NCBI GenBank assembly: GCA_002110485.1
Contig: MOWL01000069.1
Coordinates: 744,001-808,000 of the forward strand
Reading direction: 5' to 3'
DNA: 64,000 nt
DNA from: Emergomyces orientalis
Lineage: Eukaryota; Ascomycota; Eurotiomycetes; Onygenales; Ajellomycetaceae
Shown: in pieces, positions 12,101-23,788 of the stretch
How the letters are laid out: each line of letters opens with the position of its first letter
Position numbering within the stretch: the first letter of the stretch is position 1
Translations under genes and position numbers: made by a program
The notes under the pieces: generated by a model
What the model was told of the DNA's origin: nothing
The model's database searches: none
Seen by the model: only the letters and a program-made list of their open reading frames with translations

Positions 12101-13708
12101 TTACCACAACCCCCAAGCACTCTGACGCCGTGGTGACTTCTTTCTCGCTCGAACCAGATACATCTCATCCCGATCCCGAAGCCTGACACCCGCTACTGGC
12201 TGTGGGGCAGCAGGGGCAAGCAGATGCCTTTGCCTTTGACGTAGATTTCTGGTGTGTTCGAAGAGCTCCTCTTGCGCCTCATCATTAATCCAGCGTTTGA
12301 TAATCATAAATTCACCATCACGCTGTGACTTTTGTTGAGAAAGGGCGCAAAGTTAGCCACTGGCAATTCATGTGTGAAGGAAATGTAAAATGATTTTGAT
12401 ATTGAGACTGAGTGAACGTGTGCGAGAAGTAGGAAGCGGAAGGCCGAAAGGCAATATATGATAGATAAGGATACTCACGTCATCCCATTCCCATGGTAAA
12501 TCAAAAGCATCTAATGTTTCCGGTGCGACATGTTGGCGAGAGACCTAAGTAAATAGCGAGTATAAACAAATGTTCATTGTGAAGCTTGGTTAAATCTAAA
12601 ACAAGAAAGGGCAAGAAGAAGAGCAGGGGTCCGGTTTTTTCGCTGGGGAGAGGTGAAGGGCATGACGCACGATGATATATCTACGTTTTTGGTCTGGTCG
12701 AGCAATAGCCTTCGTCTTCTCTTCTCCCTTGAGTATGGCCGTAATTTGATCGTCAGTATAACCAGACTTTGCAAGAGTCGCCCTAGCACGTTCTTCGAAC
12801 TCTTTGTCTGCTTTTTCTTTATCCTTTTTCTCTTTTAGTTTCTTTTCTGCTTCAATTCTGTTGTATTCATCGATCGCTTGTTTTTTTAATTTAATTTCGT
12901 ACGCTTTCCGCCCGGCCTCCTCCGCTTCCTTCTTGGCTCTCTCAGCCTCTATCTTCTCGCGGATTCGCTTTTCATGCTCTTTCTCGGCGTCTTCTTCCTC
13001 CTTAGCTTGTGCGCGTCTTACAAGGAGTTGATCCTCGATGAATCTCTGGGCTTCTAGGTCTTGCTGCATTTGGAGTAGTCTTTCTAACTGTAATTCGCTT
13101 TCGACATCCCGGCGAGAAACACTAAGCTCCTTGCGTTCGCTCCGGCGGCCGGGTCGGTCTATTTCACGGTCTCTTTCGCGCTCTAATTCCCGTTCCCGCT
13201 CTCGAATTCGCCGATCTCGCTCTTTCTGTAATTCTTGTATTTGTTCGTCCATTTTTCTGGTCCGTTCTTCCAGCAGGGTTTCTTCACGTCTTTCCAAAAG
13301 TCTCAATCTATCCAGTCGGAGGTGCTCTTCGAAATCTAAGTGTGGGGAATGGGAGGAACGGGAGCGTGGCCGGCGATGGCGGCGTAGTTGTTCCATTTGT
13401 TCCTCTAAACCTACAAGGACTTCATCATCGGCGACCATTCTTGGCCTCGCACGGACATGGGAGTGGGAACGTTCACGGCTCGGTGAGCGATTTTCATTGA
13501 CGATGAAAATGTTGGCATCTCTACTCTGCGGTCCTACTGACGACGCACGAACACGTCCACGTCTTGGAACCTCCAAGTTGTCGCCTCTCACTTCTCGTGG
13601 GCGAGAATGTCGACGTACTCTGGAATGTGACCGGAGCACAAACGAATCATCGTCGGAGGAAGAGTAGTGGGAGCCACCACCACCGAAGATGATATGGGGC
13701 GGCGCCAT
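12101..13708 (-). CDS. highly charged coiled-coil protein of unknown function
   Basis: Three exons on the minus strand, 13708-12671, 12544-12479 and 12322-12101, give 441 residues. Introns are 126 nt (GTGCGT donor) and 156 nt (GTGAGT donor, CACAG acceptor), both phase 0. The N-terminal third is Ser/Arg-rich. Residues of about 110-320 form a very long Arg/Glu/Lys-rich helix, probably a coiled coil. The conserved-looking part is the C-terminus: the second exon carries VAPETLDAFDLPWEWDD and the third carries IIKRWINDEAQEELFEHTR. That combination resembles a fungal domain of unknown function I recall as DUF8035, but I cannot verify the number. Naive translation through the first intron gives a false C-terminus. 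Location and role are unknown; the RS-rich start is compatible with a nuclear or RNA-associated protein, which is inference only. Confidence 0.8.
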
Positions 13709-16700
13709 GCTTGTAAGGCTTATAAGTTCCCCTCCTGGTTTACTCGTGCAGACCTTTGATAAAGGGTCAAGTGACTACCCGCTCTGGCCGTGGTAACTTC
13801 GCTTCCTCCAAAGTCTAACGCAAGGATCACGGTCGGGAATATCGACAAGTCGCTACAACTTTCACTTGAAAAGTTAAAAGGTAGCTCGGGTAGAGTTGAA
13901 AGTTCGTAAAGGTTTTCTAGGATGCACACAAATGATAGAAAGAAAATAAGGTCTCTCTGCTGGAAGGCGGGGTAAAAGTCCGCGTTGAGAAGGTGAAGTA
14001 TAACTGTCGAAAGAGAACTTGATGGAGAATAATGGAAGCAAAAAGTGGCTGCTTATTTTACCCTGGTCGGTAGCTAGAGGGGATGGTTGTTTATATGGAT
14101 CCCCTGTTGCTGGTGTTGGTTTTGAATGGATGAACTTGGAGATAGATTGCCGAGGGGTTTGAAAGTGTTGTTTTCAAAGCCAGGGATGGAACTAAATGAA
14201 GGGTGTTGTGTGATTCGTCTCACGTTGCCTGTTAAAGAGCAAGCGATCGGGTATAAATTAAATACGTGCCTTCAAATAGGTCACACAATCCCAGAAGGCC
14301 AACTAGAGGCGGCAAGTTTGCTCTCGGGGAGTTGAGGAATGGTTGAAAGAAAAAGGGTAGATTTACGGGAGAAGATGTTGTGGTGGTAACTATTCACTAT
14401 TTGTGTCGGTGAGGGAGGTTTGGCCAGCCCTGCTCGCAACAAGGCCGATTTCCCGTTGATTTGCTGAGCCGACCTGGCAGGCTTCGAAGGGTATCACGTT
14501 CACTCCATCTTTTGGAGCCAAAATCGTAGTGCATTGACCATGTTTGAATAGCGGCACTACCCAAGGATCAGTAACGGGGGCTCTAGTAACTGATTTGGGG
14601 GCCAAAAGCCGAGAGGGGAATAACGTCGCCACTTAATACTTGGAAGTCGATGGTGGAGCAGTTGATTTGCTTTTCAGCCTCAACACTGCCAAATCATGGA
14701 TGAGCCGGAGCGGGCCAGAGAATTATAATTGGCCGTGGTTTGTTTCATCAGAGGCCGCAAATCAGCGCTCCCGCCAACCCTGGTCACCCAGCCTGGCGAA
14801 CCCCAACCCATCTTCAGCAGCGGAATGATCATTAATAATGGATAATAGTTGATGGATGTTAAAATGCGGTTTCCGCAAGCATCGGGCGGCTGCCTGATAA
14901 CAGTGACGAGGGCCATCATGGTATGATTGAAAAAAGAGCTTTCATATAAGTTTGCTTCTGTGCCTGGCTGGTGATATGGGTTCCTGTGTAGCAAGTTAGG
15001 CAACTTCTACAAGGAACGGGGGATTCTGACCAAACCTTGAAAGGCTCTAGCTTGACTACGGCAATAATCCGCGCCTTTCCCAATTGCCAATCAGGTAGCG
15101 ATGGGGCTCGGGTAAGGTATCCAGGCTATCTTTTGCAGCTTTGTTTGGTTGTAGATATTTTGGGCATTTTCCTGACAAGAAAGCGGGTATGATTCAAGGT
15201 ATGTTAACATTATTTAGATTCCAGAGTTTGGTTTCCGCTTGGTTGATTTGGGCCCTTCCAATGTCGCAGATTGTTGTGGGTTTAAAATACTCCGATTGCC
15301 ACAACCTTGTGGGAGTCTGTAGCTTAATTGACAAACTGCGGTTAAACTGAAACGTCAGTTTCAACCGCATTCACCACACAGTTTTGTCAGTCAGCCGGTA
15401 TTGATAATTCGGCTGTTGAGATCACATGGATTTACTCCTGCCATCCCAGCCATTGGGCAGATATGCAGATAACTTGTTTTCCAAGAACACTGCTCTCATT
15501 AATGTCTGTTTGCCATTACATTTCAAGTCACCTTGTATGGTGTGTCTGGATAGTTCGGAAAATCTGTTCCTATCCCATTCATAACTACTTGTCCGTCTTA
15601 TATATCACATTCTTCTGTTTATTAAGCGCTATCCTCCCTTCGATTGCCTTTTCAACCTTAGAAGCAAACAAAACTCAAACATTCACAGAGACACAATATA
15701 ATATGTTATATACCCAATTAAAAACCACTATAAACATGATCCCAAAAGAGTGGAAGCCCCCTTTCTTTGAACGGAAGCTCTTAAGCTCATTAAGGGCACA
15801 CTAACAAACTTTAGAGCCCAACCTATAACCTCTTGGAAGCTGGTCATACATACCTAACTTGAACGGGCAACGAAGCCCCGTTTGATAGATATGCCCGTTA
15901 TTGGTATATACGCCCTGCGCGATCCCAGTAGCATTCAGCTTCTGGCATGTTTGGGTGATCCCGCGAGGGCCTTGACTGCACTCCAGAGTGGATTTCGCGG
16001 AAACCACCCAGAAATATATGCCGTGCTTGATATGGTATAGAAGTGCATGGAAACGCTGAAGTTGGTGACACTCATGGTGAATAATCACACAGCCAACCAT
16101 GCATCTGTGGACAGTAAGGCTGATAGGGAGTGACAACAAAAAATGTAGAACGGTACAGCCGTTCATCCGCACTCTCTTGCTTGACGCATTCGTACGATAT
16201 CCAGTCCTGCATCAACATTCGGCCCAACCACGTCACGATATCCCCCGGCGTCGGTAATTATTTGACATATTGAAATGCTCAGATTTAGAACCGTTCGTAA
16301 TATATGAATATAATCAATGAGCCATGAGGCTTTTCATTAAATACAGATTTTCAGAGAGTTCATTTTAGAGGAGAGCGGAATATCTGCAATATATTTGGTA
16401 ATTTCTCTCAGTCGTGTTAGGGAGTAACAGATCTGGTTGTTGTGGAAAGTTGGGGTGGAGGAGGAGATGAAGGGGGGTAGGGCCAGCAGCGATATTTCCA
16501 TCGGTTTCCATAATAGTGTTTCAATGATGCACGATCATATCAACAAGTACAGAAGACATCTGCAGGGTCTTCAACGCAATTAAGCTTGATAATTGTTTTC
16601 ATTCCACATAAAATATATGTAAGCAGTACCTCCTATCACATCGCGAGCTACACGGCTTCTAGATCGCTGATAAGTGGCAGCGAAGCGTTTTGCTTCGGCA

Positions 16701-16976
16701 CAGCAACTCATTTGTCCCGAACAGACCAAAGGAACAATGATCCCGCACAGCTATCCGGTCGATTTGCGATGGTGTTTTCTCCATAAGCACACTCGATGTG
16801 CATTAAAGCCGAGATAGGAGTCTCTCATTGGCGCTCATCTGAATTGGGTAGGGGTTCAAAATATATTATTAAACCAGCTCCAACACATCCAGCAGCTACC
16901 TCATTCCTAGCTGGCGTTTCCCGGGTGTACAACGAATAAGTACAGTATATTTAGCTTTGATTCCATTCCATCATCA
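13709..16976. other. 3.3 kb intergenic region
   Basis: No gene is firmly supported. An open frame on the minus strand (15801-16172) begins with a signal-like hydrophobic stretch and has several Cys residues; it is treated under findings as a weak candidate. The 13.7-14.1 kb part should be the promoter and leader of the coiled-coil gene. No repeat of note. Confidence 0.45.
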
Positions 16977-17579
16977 TCATGCCTTGCCGCCAGTCTTGAA
17001 TATCTGGTCGATATGTTGTCGGCTATTTTTATGTGTTGTTTCCAAATAATGCAGCTTCTTTTCTAGGTTGGATATATCGCTTTTCAATTCTCCTTTCTCC
17101 GTCGATAATCGTTTATTCACGTTCGTAATGGGGCTTGCGACAAACCTAGAAGAGCAATAAAAATTTTGATGTTGTCAGTTATACTTCTATCTCTACTTCG
17201 CCTTATCATAGAACCTCGCGGCAGAGGGAATGAACCCAATTAAGGACTCTCAGGAAAACCGCATTTAAAGTCACAAGTAACTCGTACATTTTTCCAACCC
17301 CTTCGTATACATTTGTTTCCTTGGGTAATTGACTAATCTCGCTCGATGTGAGTTCTAACAAGCGCAATTCCCGCTGTTTCCCCGTAATTTGTGCTTTGAC
17401 GATGTTGATCTGTTGTTGTGCAGCGATAGCGCGAGATTCAATTTCTTGTACGAGCTGAATTTTCAGGAAAAATATTTAAGTGTTAGAGCGGTAATCATTA
17501 CAGATATTCGGAGTGGTGAACAGAAAGGACGAGGGGTCCGGGGCCTGACCTTTTGGAGTGCTTCCGGAGGGATAGACAT
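16977..17579 (-). CDS. GIM6: prefoldin subunit 1
   Basis: Three exons on the minus strand, 17579-17550, 17454-17288 and 17145-16977, encode 121 residues, the usual prefoldin size. Introns are 95 nt (GTCAGG donor, ATTCAG acceptor) and 142 nt (GTACGA donor, TTCTAG acceptor). The protein is two coiled-coil helices around short beta-hairpins. The signature FVASPITNVNKRLSTEKGEL falls at the second splice junction and is typical of beta-class subunit 1. Prefoldin is the hexameric cytosolic co-chaperone that hands nascent actin and tubulin to the chaperonin CCT/TRiC. The ten-codon first exon is accepted because it matches the family N-terminus (MSIPPEALQK) and joins in phase 0. None of the three exons is long enough to stand out as an open frame, so the gene is easily missed. 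Confidence 0.88.
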
Positions 17580-18781
17580 GTTGAGGTCGGTGGTCACGGA
17601 GAGAATGACGGGATATGGGTGCTGAGGGTTTCGGCCAGATATTAGTCGAACGGGATACGATAAACGTTAGTTGTCGATTCATAAATGGAATATTTTATTT
17701 TGAATAACAGGAGCAGTGCTTGCATCCATTGATCTTGTTCCATCAACATGGCCCAGGGATCATCGCAAATCACATGATGGATGCGTTGATATCACGTGCT
17801 ATTGCTTGCCCTAAAGAGCTTCTGCCAAATTCCTCCTGCTCCAGAGAAACTCGACGGGAAGAAAGCAAAAAATGGGTTTACTTTAATTCTTATGTTCTCC
17901 TGCACCCACAGAATTACGATATGGCTTTGAGCATAATATGGAATCAATGTTATTTTAGCTTCCACAAGAGTTAGGTAGACCAGCCTTGCCGGACGCCCAC
18001 GAAATCGCTGTCCGATTTAACATCATTCATTAGTTCGTGGGCAAGTGAACAACGCAACTTTTTAATGGCTGGTTCCACTGCAGTGCCAACTCCCCATATT
18101 GGATGGGTTAATTTGAAACAAGGGCAACGATTGAGAATTGACGCCGCAGCCCCCGCCCCAACTGGTCAATGCTTGCCAGTAACCTAACTTTTAATAACTA
18201 AAAAATTGGGGGCCAACAATGGGTGAACAAGGCTGTGAATGCTGGCGAGCCATTCTCCCAAGCGAGTTCGATTCGGGTGACCTCGCATGCTCTGACCGGC
18301 TTTTGGGTGGGCTACGGGCGAATGAAAGGGGCCCTTAACAAACCTGATACAATCTGGTCCCCAATCATGTTGACGAGGGCGTCCCGATATTCGGCGCCGC
18401 GCAGCCGTATAAGAAAAAGCAGATATTCTGTGCAGACTTCTATGTTTAGCATGCCATATCTTCCAAAGAGTGGACGGAGCAATTATGCACGCCGTAACCA
18501 ATTACCAATATTTTCTGTTTGGAAGAGCCCTGCGACCTTCAAGCTCGCCATCATAAAAGAGGGCACGCAAAAAATCAAAAATCAAAAATCAAATTTAAAT
18601 TTTTTTTTGAGCATAAAAATGATTTCCATATCCACATCCGCTTCCTAAAAGCGCCCTTCTCTAGGTTTGGTTTTATTAATATTAATAGTTGTCAATTTTG
18701 CTGCTGAAACCTCGTACCTTTTTCACCCTCCAGACTTCTATCGAGCGTTCATAAAATCTATCGGGACTGTTTCAAAACGGC
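17580..18781. other. divergent intergenic region, prefoldin and cytochrome b561 genes
   Basis: This is the shared 5' region of the prefoldin gene (minus) and the b561 gene (plus). I looked for upstream DOMON-domain exons for the b561 gene and found none. The part near 18570-18610 is A/T-rich low complexity. Confidence 0.5.
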
Positions 18782-19585
18782 ATGTTTCGTGTTCCACTAC
18801 TCATTGGTGGTGTCATAGTTATCGGTGAGCCGACAAGGGGACATATAAGATTTAAATTCCAATTGTCGACTTTACTAAAGAGAAACCATGTAGCATTTAG
18901 GGCAACCGGGCTCAGCTTGGAGGACCCAAATACTTTCGTCTCAATAAATACAACTTCAATCGAAAGCATCACAAACGCCGGCAGATCTTTTAGCTTTCAA
19001 CAAAAGCGGAGACTACACGGGGGGATCATGACCATGGTTTTCATGGTCCTCTTCCCTGTCGGTGCGCTATCGATGCACTTGCCGCTAAAAATCCGCATCG
19101 TACCCTATATCCATGTACCTATTCAGATGATCGGCATATTCATGACAATCCTAGCCGTGGCACTGGGCAGCAGTCTCACAAGTGAGCTAAAATTCTGGAA
19201 TCCGCTACGCGCCCACATCGTTGTAGGGATTCTTGCAACTGGAACGATCCTGTTCATCCAGCCTGCATTAGGAATTGTACAGCATCATTATTTTGAAAGA
19301 GCTCGTTTTGGATATGTTAATGGCAGCATTTTTGGAGTTGTGCATAGATGGGTAGGGAGGGGAGCTGTCGTATTAGCAATGTTTAATTCTGTCCTTGGAT
19401 TCCAGCTTGTAGGTGTTGAGGCAAATGTGCAGAAGGAATCAATGATATGGAATTTTTCTCTGATGGGAGTTTTCATATTCTTATGGTTCTCAGTTGTGCT
19501 GGTAGGTTTTCTGAAGGGGCGGAGGCAGAGGCGAGTGTGGGCGGAGATGGAGGTGGTGGAGGCAATATCTGCCCCTCCGCCTTGA
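18782..19585 (+). CDS. cytochrome b561 domain membrane protein
   Basis: A single open frame of 267 residues contains the helical b561 core, with the four haem-ligand histidines at about His79, His111, His145 and His188. Each lies at the edge of a hydrophobic helix, followed by a fifth helix and a basic cytoplasmic tail. Such proteins pass electrons across membranes, often for ferric or ascorbate reduction. In fungi most are fused behind an extracellular DOMON haem domain; here no DOMON or signal peptide precedes the core. The first 70 residues have one short hydrophobic stretch and look unlike the family. The real start could be different, or the gene could be a truncated remnant that stays open. 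Substrate and membrane are unknown. Confidence 0.7.
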   Translation: MFRVPLLIGGVIVIGEPTRGHIRFKFQLSTLLKRNHVAFRATGLSLEDPNTFVSINTTSIESITNAGRSFSFQQKRRLHGGIMTMVFMVLFPVGALSMHLPLKIRIVPYIHVPIQMIGIFMTILAVALGSSLTSELKFWNPLRAHIVVGILATGTILFIQPALGIVQHHYFERARFGYVNGSIFGVVHRWVGRGAVVLAMFNSVLGFQLVGVEANVQKESMIWNFSLMGVFIFLWFSVVLVGFLKGRRQRRVWAEMEVVEAISAPPP

Positions 19586-20380
19586 TGGTCCTAGGCGGGG
19601 AATCGATCTATGGCTACCGGCACCGGGAATATAACTTTTTCAAAAACCCCCCTTGTTCTTAAATATCATCCCTCTTGAGGTCAGTACCATGGGAGTTGCG
19701 ATCTCAAACTCTGCTAGGAACCATCAATTGGGGCTTTTTATAGGGTTAGGGTTTGAGCCAGCGCTTACCCCATTACGTAAGGCTGAATTTGTGGCAGTCA
19801 TGATTGGCTGGGTCCGGAGCTTCCGGGTCTCGGGCAGCCCCAGAATTGCCCAGAGCGGCGATAGATGACTAAGGCAACGCTCTCAGGGCAGGCAGCGGAA
19901 CTTTTTGCAAGAACCAGGGACAATGGCCGTTAACCAAGATATCCAAGTCGGATCTTCTGTTACTCGTTTTCAATGTCAGTTACCAAGTCTATTGTTGTAT
20001 GCATTCGTGCCACTTTTTTTTATTTTTTATTTTTTTATATTTTTTTGGTTTCTGAATAGCTCATCGTGGTTCGCCCTCCCTCCAGGCCTGGCCCCAAAAA
20101 TCTAAACCCTTCAGAGCATCATACGTCACACTCTCTGTTTCAAGAATCTAGCACACCACGTCTTTCCCCCTCGGCCTTTCTTCTTTCCTTTCTTTCTCTT
20201 TCTTGTGAAACACTCACATATGTCGGAGTATATTCGTTGACATAGAATATCCCATTCCGCCCTCTTCCATCCGTCGTTGTGGCATGTTCCGAGGCGCTGG
20301 TCTCTCGCCGCCGCAACTACCCTGCGCATACACAACTGCCTATCAATTTCCTTCCATATAGGGGTTCTATATAGCCCTTT
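19586..20380. other. intergenic, ceramidase promoter side
   Basis: A T-rich tract near 20013-20047 and a CT-rich tract at about 20160-20210 precede the ceramidase start. Pyrimidine-rich tracts are common in fungal promoters. No gene is supported. Confidence 0.45.
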
Positions 20381-21294
20381 ATGTGGCAGCCTCCGTTTTT
20401 CCCATATCCGCCTTCCGGGGCTGGATACTGGGCTCCTATAACTTCAACCCTGAACTGGTGCGAAGAGGTATGTTGTGTTCCTATTCTTTGATCACTTGGC
20501 TCCGGAATATTCAAGTTTAACTCCGGCCACCTTAGGATTACTATGCGAGCTTCTATCTCGCCGAGTTCATAAATGCGCTCACGAATTGTCTGTTCCTCTG
20601 GTTAGGCGCCAAAGGCGTTCTAAGCTGCAGAAAGAATGGCCATGACTCGATCTTCCAGATCGCCTTTCTCGGCTACCTTATCGTCGGATTTGGTAGCTTC
20701 CTTTTCCACTCTACCCTGAAATGTACGTCGAGAGAGCTATATATCACCTTCGCCACGAGTACCCATAGAGAAATTAATTAATAATTACTACAATAGACCC
20801 GATGCAACTCGTCGATGAGCTTTCCATGATCTACACAACCTGCCTAGTGTGCTACGCTACCTTTTCCTATTCCAAATCTCTCAAAACCCGAACAATCCTC
20901 GGCCTATCACTCCTGGGCCTTGCCATTTTCATAACAGTATACTACCACTATATCCAAAACCCCATCTTCCACCAAAATGCCTATGCCCTACTTACGGCCG
21001 TCGTTCTCATACGGAGCATGTGGGTGATGGAGACTGCGCTACGGCCGTCGTGGCGCAATAAGGGCCAGGATCGCCACCAACAGCGTCAGATCTACGAAGA
21101 TGCGCGCGACCTGAAAATCTTACATACTATGTGGATCATGGTGGCTTACGGCCTAGCAACTTTCCTGGGCGGCTTCGCGATCTGGAATCTGGATAATGTG
21201 TTCTGCTCCCGATTGCGCGGATGGCGGCGAGAGATCGGACTGCCTTGGGGGATCTTGCTGGAAGGACATGGCTGGTGGTATGTACTTAAGTTTC

Positions 21295-21325
<31 letters not shown>

Positions 21326-21617
21326 AAATACTCTCGGTCGCCAACTCGTATAATTTCATGGTTAGCTCCCACTAACAGGCGCTAACAGGCATCTCATGAC
21401 CGGCACCGGCGCTTACATGTACATTGTCTGGGGCATCTGGCTACGCCACTGCCTCAACGGACGTCAGGATGAATACCAATTAGTGTGGCCACACCTTTAT
21501 AACTTCCCGGACATAGTTCGCGTCTCTGACCATGGAAAGAGACAAGCCAATGGTTCGGCCAAGTTGGCAGCAGCGCATCAGCCATCTCAAAATGGGCTAG
21601 CGAAGAAGATTAATTAG
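20381..21617 (+). CDS. YPC1: alkaline (dihydro)ceramidase, YPC1/YDC1 family
   Basis: Four exons, 20381-20467, 20536-20722, 20797-21277 and 21389-21617, encode 327 residues. All junctions keep frame; donors are GTATGT, GTACGT and GTATGT. The product is a seven-helix membrane enzyme that hydrolyses ceramide or dihydroceramide to sphingoid base and fatty acid, normally in the ER or Golgi. Family landmarks are the N-terminal NWCEEDYYAS metal-site motif, FLFHSTLKYPMQLVDELSM with a zinc-ligand His and the Asp-Glu pair, and GHGWWHLMTGTGAY with the two C-terminal His ligands. The last of these spans the exon 3/4 junction and fixes the second of two close acceptors. Intron 3 contains a 26-T run. Whether it prefers ceramide or dihydroceramide cannot be read from the sequence. 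Confidence 0.92.
21296..21321. repeat. poly-T tract inside ceramidase intron 3
   Basis: An uninterrupted run of 26 T lies just after the intron donor at 21278. It is a likely length-variable site and a possible assembly or sequencing-error position, but it does not affect the reading frame because it is intronic. Confidence 0.9.
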
Positions 21618-22176
21618 GCCTTTTCCCTCTTACCTTCTGTCTGATTTCCGAGCTCCTTCTCCATATGTATACGCATATATATATTTAGATATATGAAAGA
21701 AAGCCCCTCCTCTTCCCAACCGTTGTGCATTGCTCCTATATAGACAAATGCTTGTGTGCTATATGCTGCATCTATATTATACGGGATAGTATACTTGGTT
21801 TATGCAGCGGTTGATTTGGTATCCAATTTCTTTGTTCTCTCCGTTTTTTTTAAAAATCCGTTACTAGACTTTCGTATGTACTGATATTTTGGCAGCGCAT
21901 CAGTATGGGAGCATCTAAATCATGTGCTTACTCCTTAGCTGAGGATGGAAAATTGCAATAATTATTGGAATAGAGCGTATATAATTATATCGATACGCGA
22001 AAAAATCACACTCGCGCAGGCTTGTGGGATATATCGAGAAAATGTACCAATAACCTTCAGATGAGCAAAATCAACCATAAATTGCAGGGTCTATAAAACA
22101 TAAACGCTCTCAATAATGAATAATGAATAATTAATTCTATATGTATGTATATATTTATGTAAAAGCAATTTATTTT
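21618..22176. other. convergent intergenic region
   Basis: This is the 3' side of both the ceramidase (plus) and the AKL hydrolase (minus). It is AT-rich with short TA runs near 21680 and 22140. No gene is supported. Confidence 0.5.
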
Positions 22177-23788
22177 TCACAACTTCGCCCCTGCATTCGC
22201 CCTCCCACCACTTTCCCCCTTACTATTATTGTTCCTCATCGGCGGTTTAACATGCCTTTTCCACTCCTCGTCAATCGTAATCTTCTCAATCCTAGGCTTC
22301 TTCTCCCACTCCCTCCTAAACTCCTCCTCTTCAGTCCTCCACCTCTCCATTTCCTTCCCAATCCACTCAGCCGCATGATCCGCCGACTCCCCCACCGCCT
22401 CCATTGGTATCAAATGCCCTACATCATTTAACAACACGGACTTGACACGGCCCTCTGCCACCCCACCGCTCCCACCAACCCCAATGCCCGTGTTGTTCAG
22501 CTTATCTTGGCAGAATTGTGGGAGACACATGTCCGACTTGTCCGCGAAGACATATAGAACTGAGGGGCGGAGATGGGGTAGTCGGGCGAATGTCAGTGCT
22601 GCCTCGGGGCGGTAGAATGGATATCCAGATGTAATGCCGGGGGCGAGATCGGGATGTGTAAGCCTGTTTATCGGCTTCGTGTTGGGCAGGTCGTAGCTCG
22701 GGCGGGAGAAAGTGAAGACTTCCTGGTGCCGGGTTGTGGTGAGGGTTACAGGTTTCGCGTTGTCGGTTGATGGCGAAGTTGGTGATGATGATGATGGTGG
22801 TGGTGGTAGAGGGTGGAGGGTCGTGGGGAGTTCACGGAGGCCGTATTGGATCCAGCGGTCGATGACGCGTGGGTCCCAGGGTTGGTAGAATTTGCTTTTC
22901 TTGACGGATTCGGCGGCGGTGGCGCGCGAGGGCCAGATATCGCGCCGATAGCTGGAGGCAGCAGTTGTGGTGGGAATGCTGTTGGATTTCGTATGGAAGC
23001 TGTGGTCTTGGTGGGTTATTTCGAGGCGGTTGAGGACGGGGTCTAGGAGGATGAGGGAGGTGAGGAGTCGAGGGTGCAATAGGGCCAGGTTAATTCTGAG
23101 GGAGGGGAAGATTTTGGTTAGTTATAATTAAAGAGAGGAGGGTACATGTCTATGTAGAGGGGACGAACAGATTGTTACCGCCCATACTATGACCGATGCC
23201 GAAGATTGGGCGGGGCATTTCCGCCCGCTTCAAATTGATAAAATGTAGCAGATCCCTGGGGTGATCGAACCATGAAGCTGTTACTCCGGGTATTAGTTTT
23301 TTATTTCCGCAGTGTGAAGCTGGTATGGATGAGGGGAGAAGAACATACGGTCATTGCCCAGAATATTCTCATTCAACACTCCGCTGTTGCCCTGATGCGC
23401 TACGTCTGCAATCCAAATGCCTCTGATGCCGAAACCATGGCGCTTTGCCCGCGAAAGGAGCTCGTCCCACAGCGGCTCATATAATTCCTATAATTTTCAA
23501 TAGTTAGACGGAAAAGAGTACATACTAGCGGTGGAACAGTGCAATGCAAGCAACGGGTGGAAAGGGCCACATCAGGGACGAGAGCACACCAACCTTCGGG
23601 AAGCCATTTGCATGCGCTCCAATAATGGTTATATCCCCTGGCTTCGGGCTAGGGTTGTCGATAGGGACATATTGCTTGACAGATAACCAAAGGGTTTCTT
23701 CTTGTTCTGTAGCAGTTGCCCGCGGATACTCCCTGATATGTTGACAGGGAGAGATATGCTCAATCACGTTAAACAGCCCGGGCATCAT
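22177..23788 (-). CDS. peroxisomal alpha/beta hydrolase (Lpx1-like), C-terminal AKL
   Basis: Four exons on the minus strand, 23788-23594, 23487-23349, 23277-23169 and 23095-22177, encode 453 residues. The nucleophile elbow GHSMG places the catalytic Ser at 142, and the C-terminal His is in GHLIP at about 375. The core begins GDITIIGAHANGFPKELYEPLW, which fixes the exon 1/2 join. The last three residues, AKL, are a type 1 peroxisomal targeting signal. Relatives include yeast peroxisomal lipase Lpx1 and the fungal Akt2/AFT-type hydrolases, so the substrate is uncertain: fatty esters or acyl-CoA-derived metabolites. Exon 3 uses an unusual GTTCGT donor; the more obvious GTAACA a few bases earlier breaks the frame. 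A Pro/Ser/Thr-rich insertion precedes the cap region, and a charged extension separates the core from AKL. Confidence 0.85.

Noticed and set aside
12596..12670. C-terminal extension of the coiled-coil protein read through the intron
   Set aside because: It ends in a meaningless tail, while splicing at GTGCGT restores a conserved-looking domain in two further exons.
13038..13667. 209-codon Ser/Arg-rich plus-strand frame
   Set aside because: It is the antisense shadow of the Arg/Glu-rich coiled-coil gene, an expected effect of biased codons.
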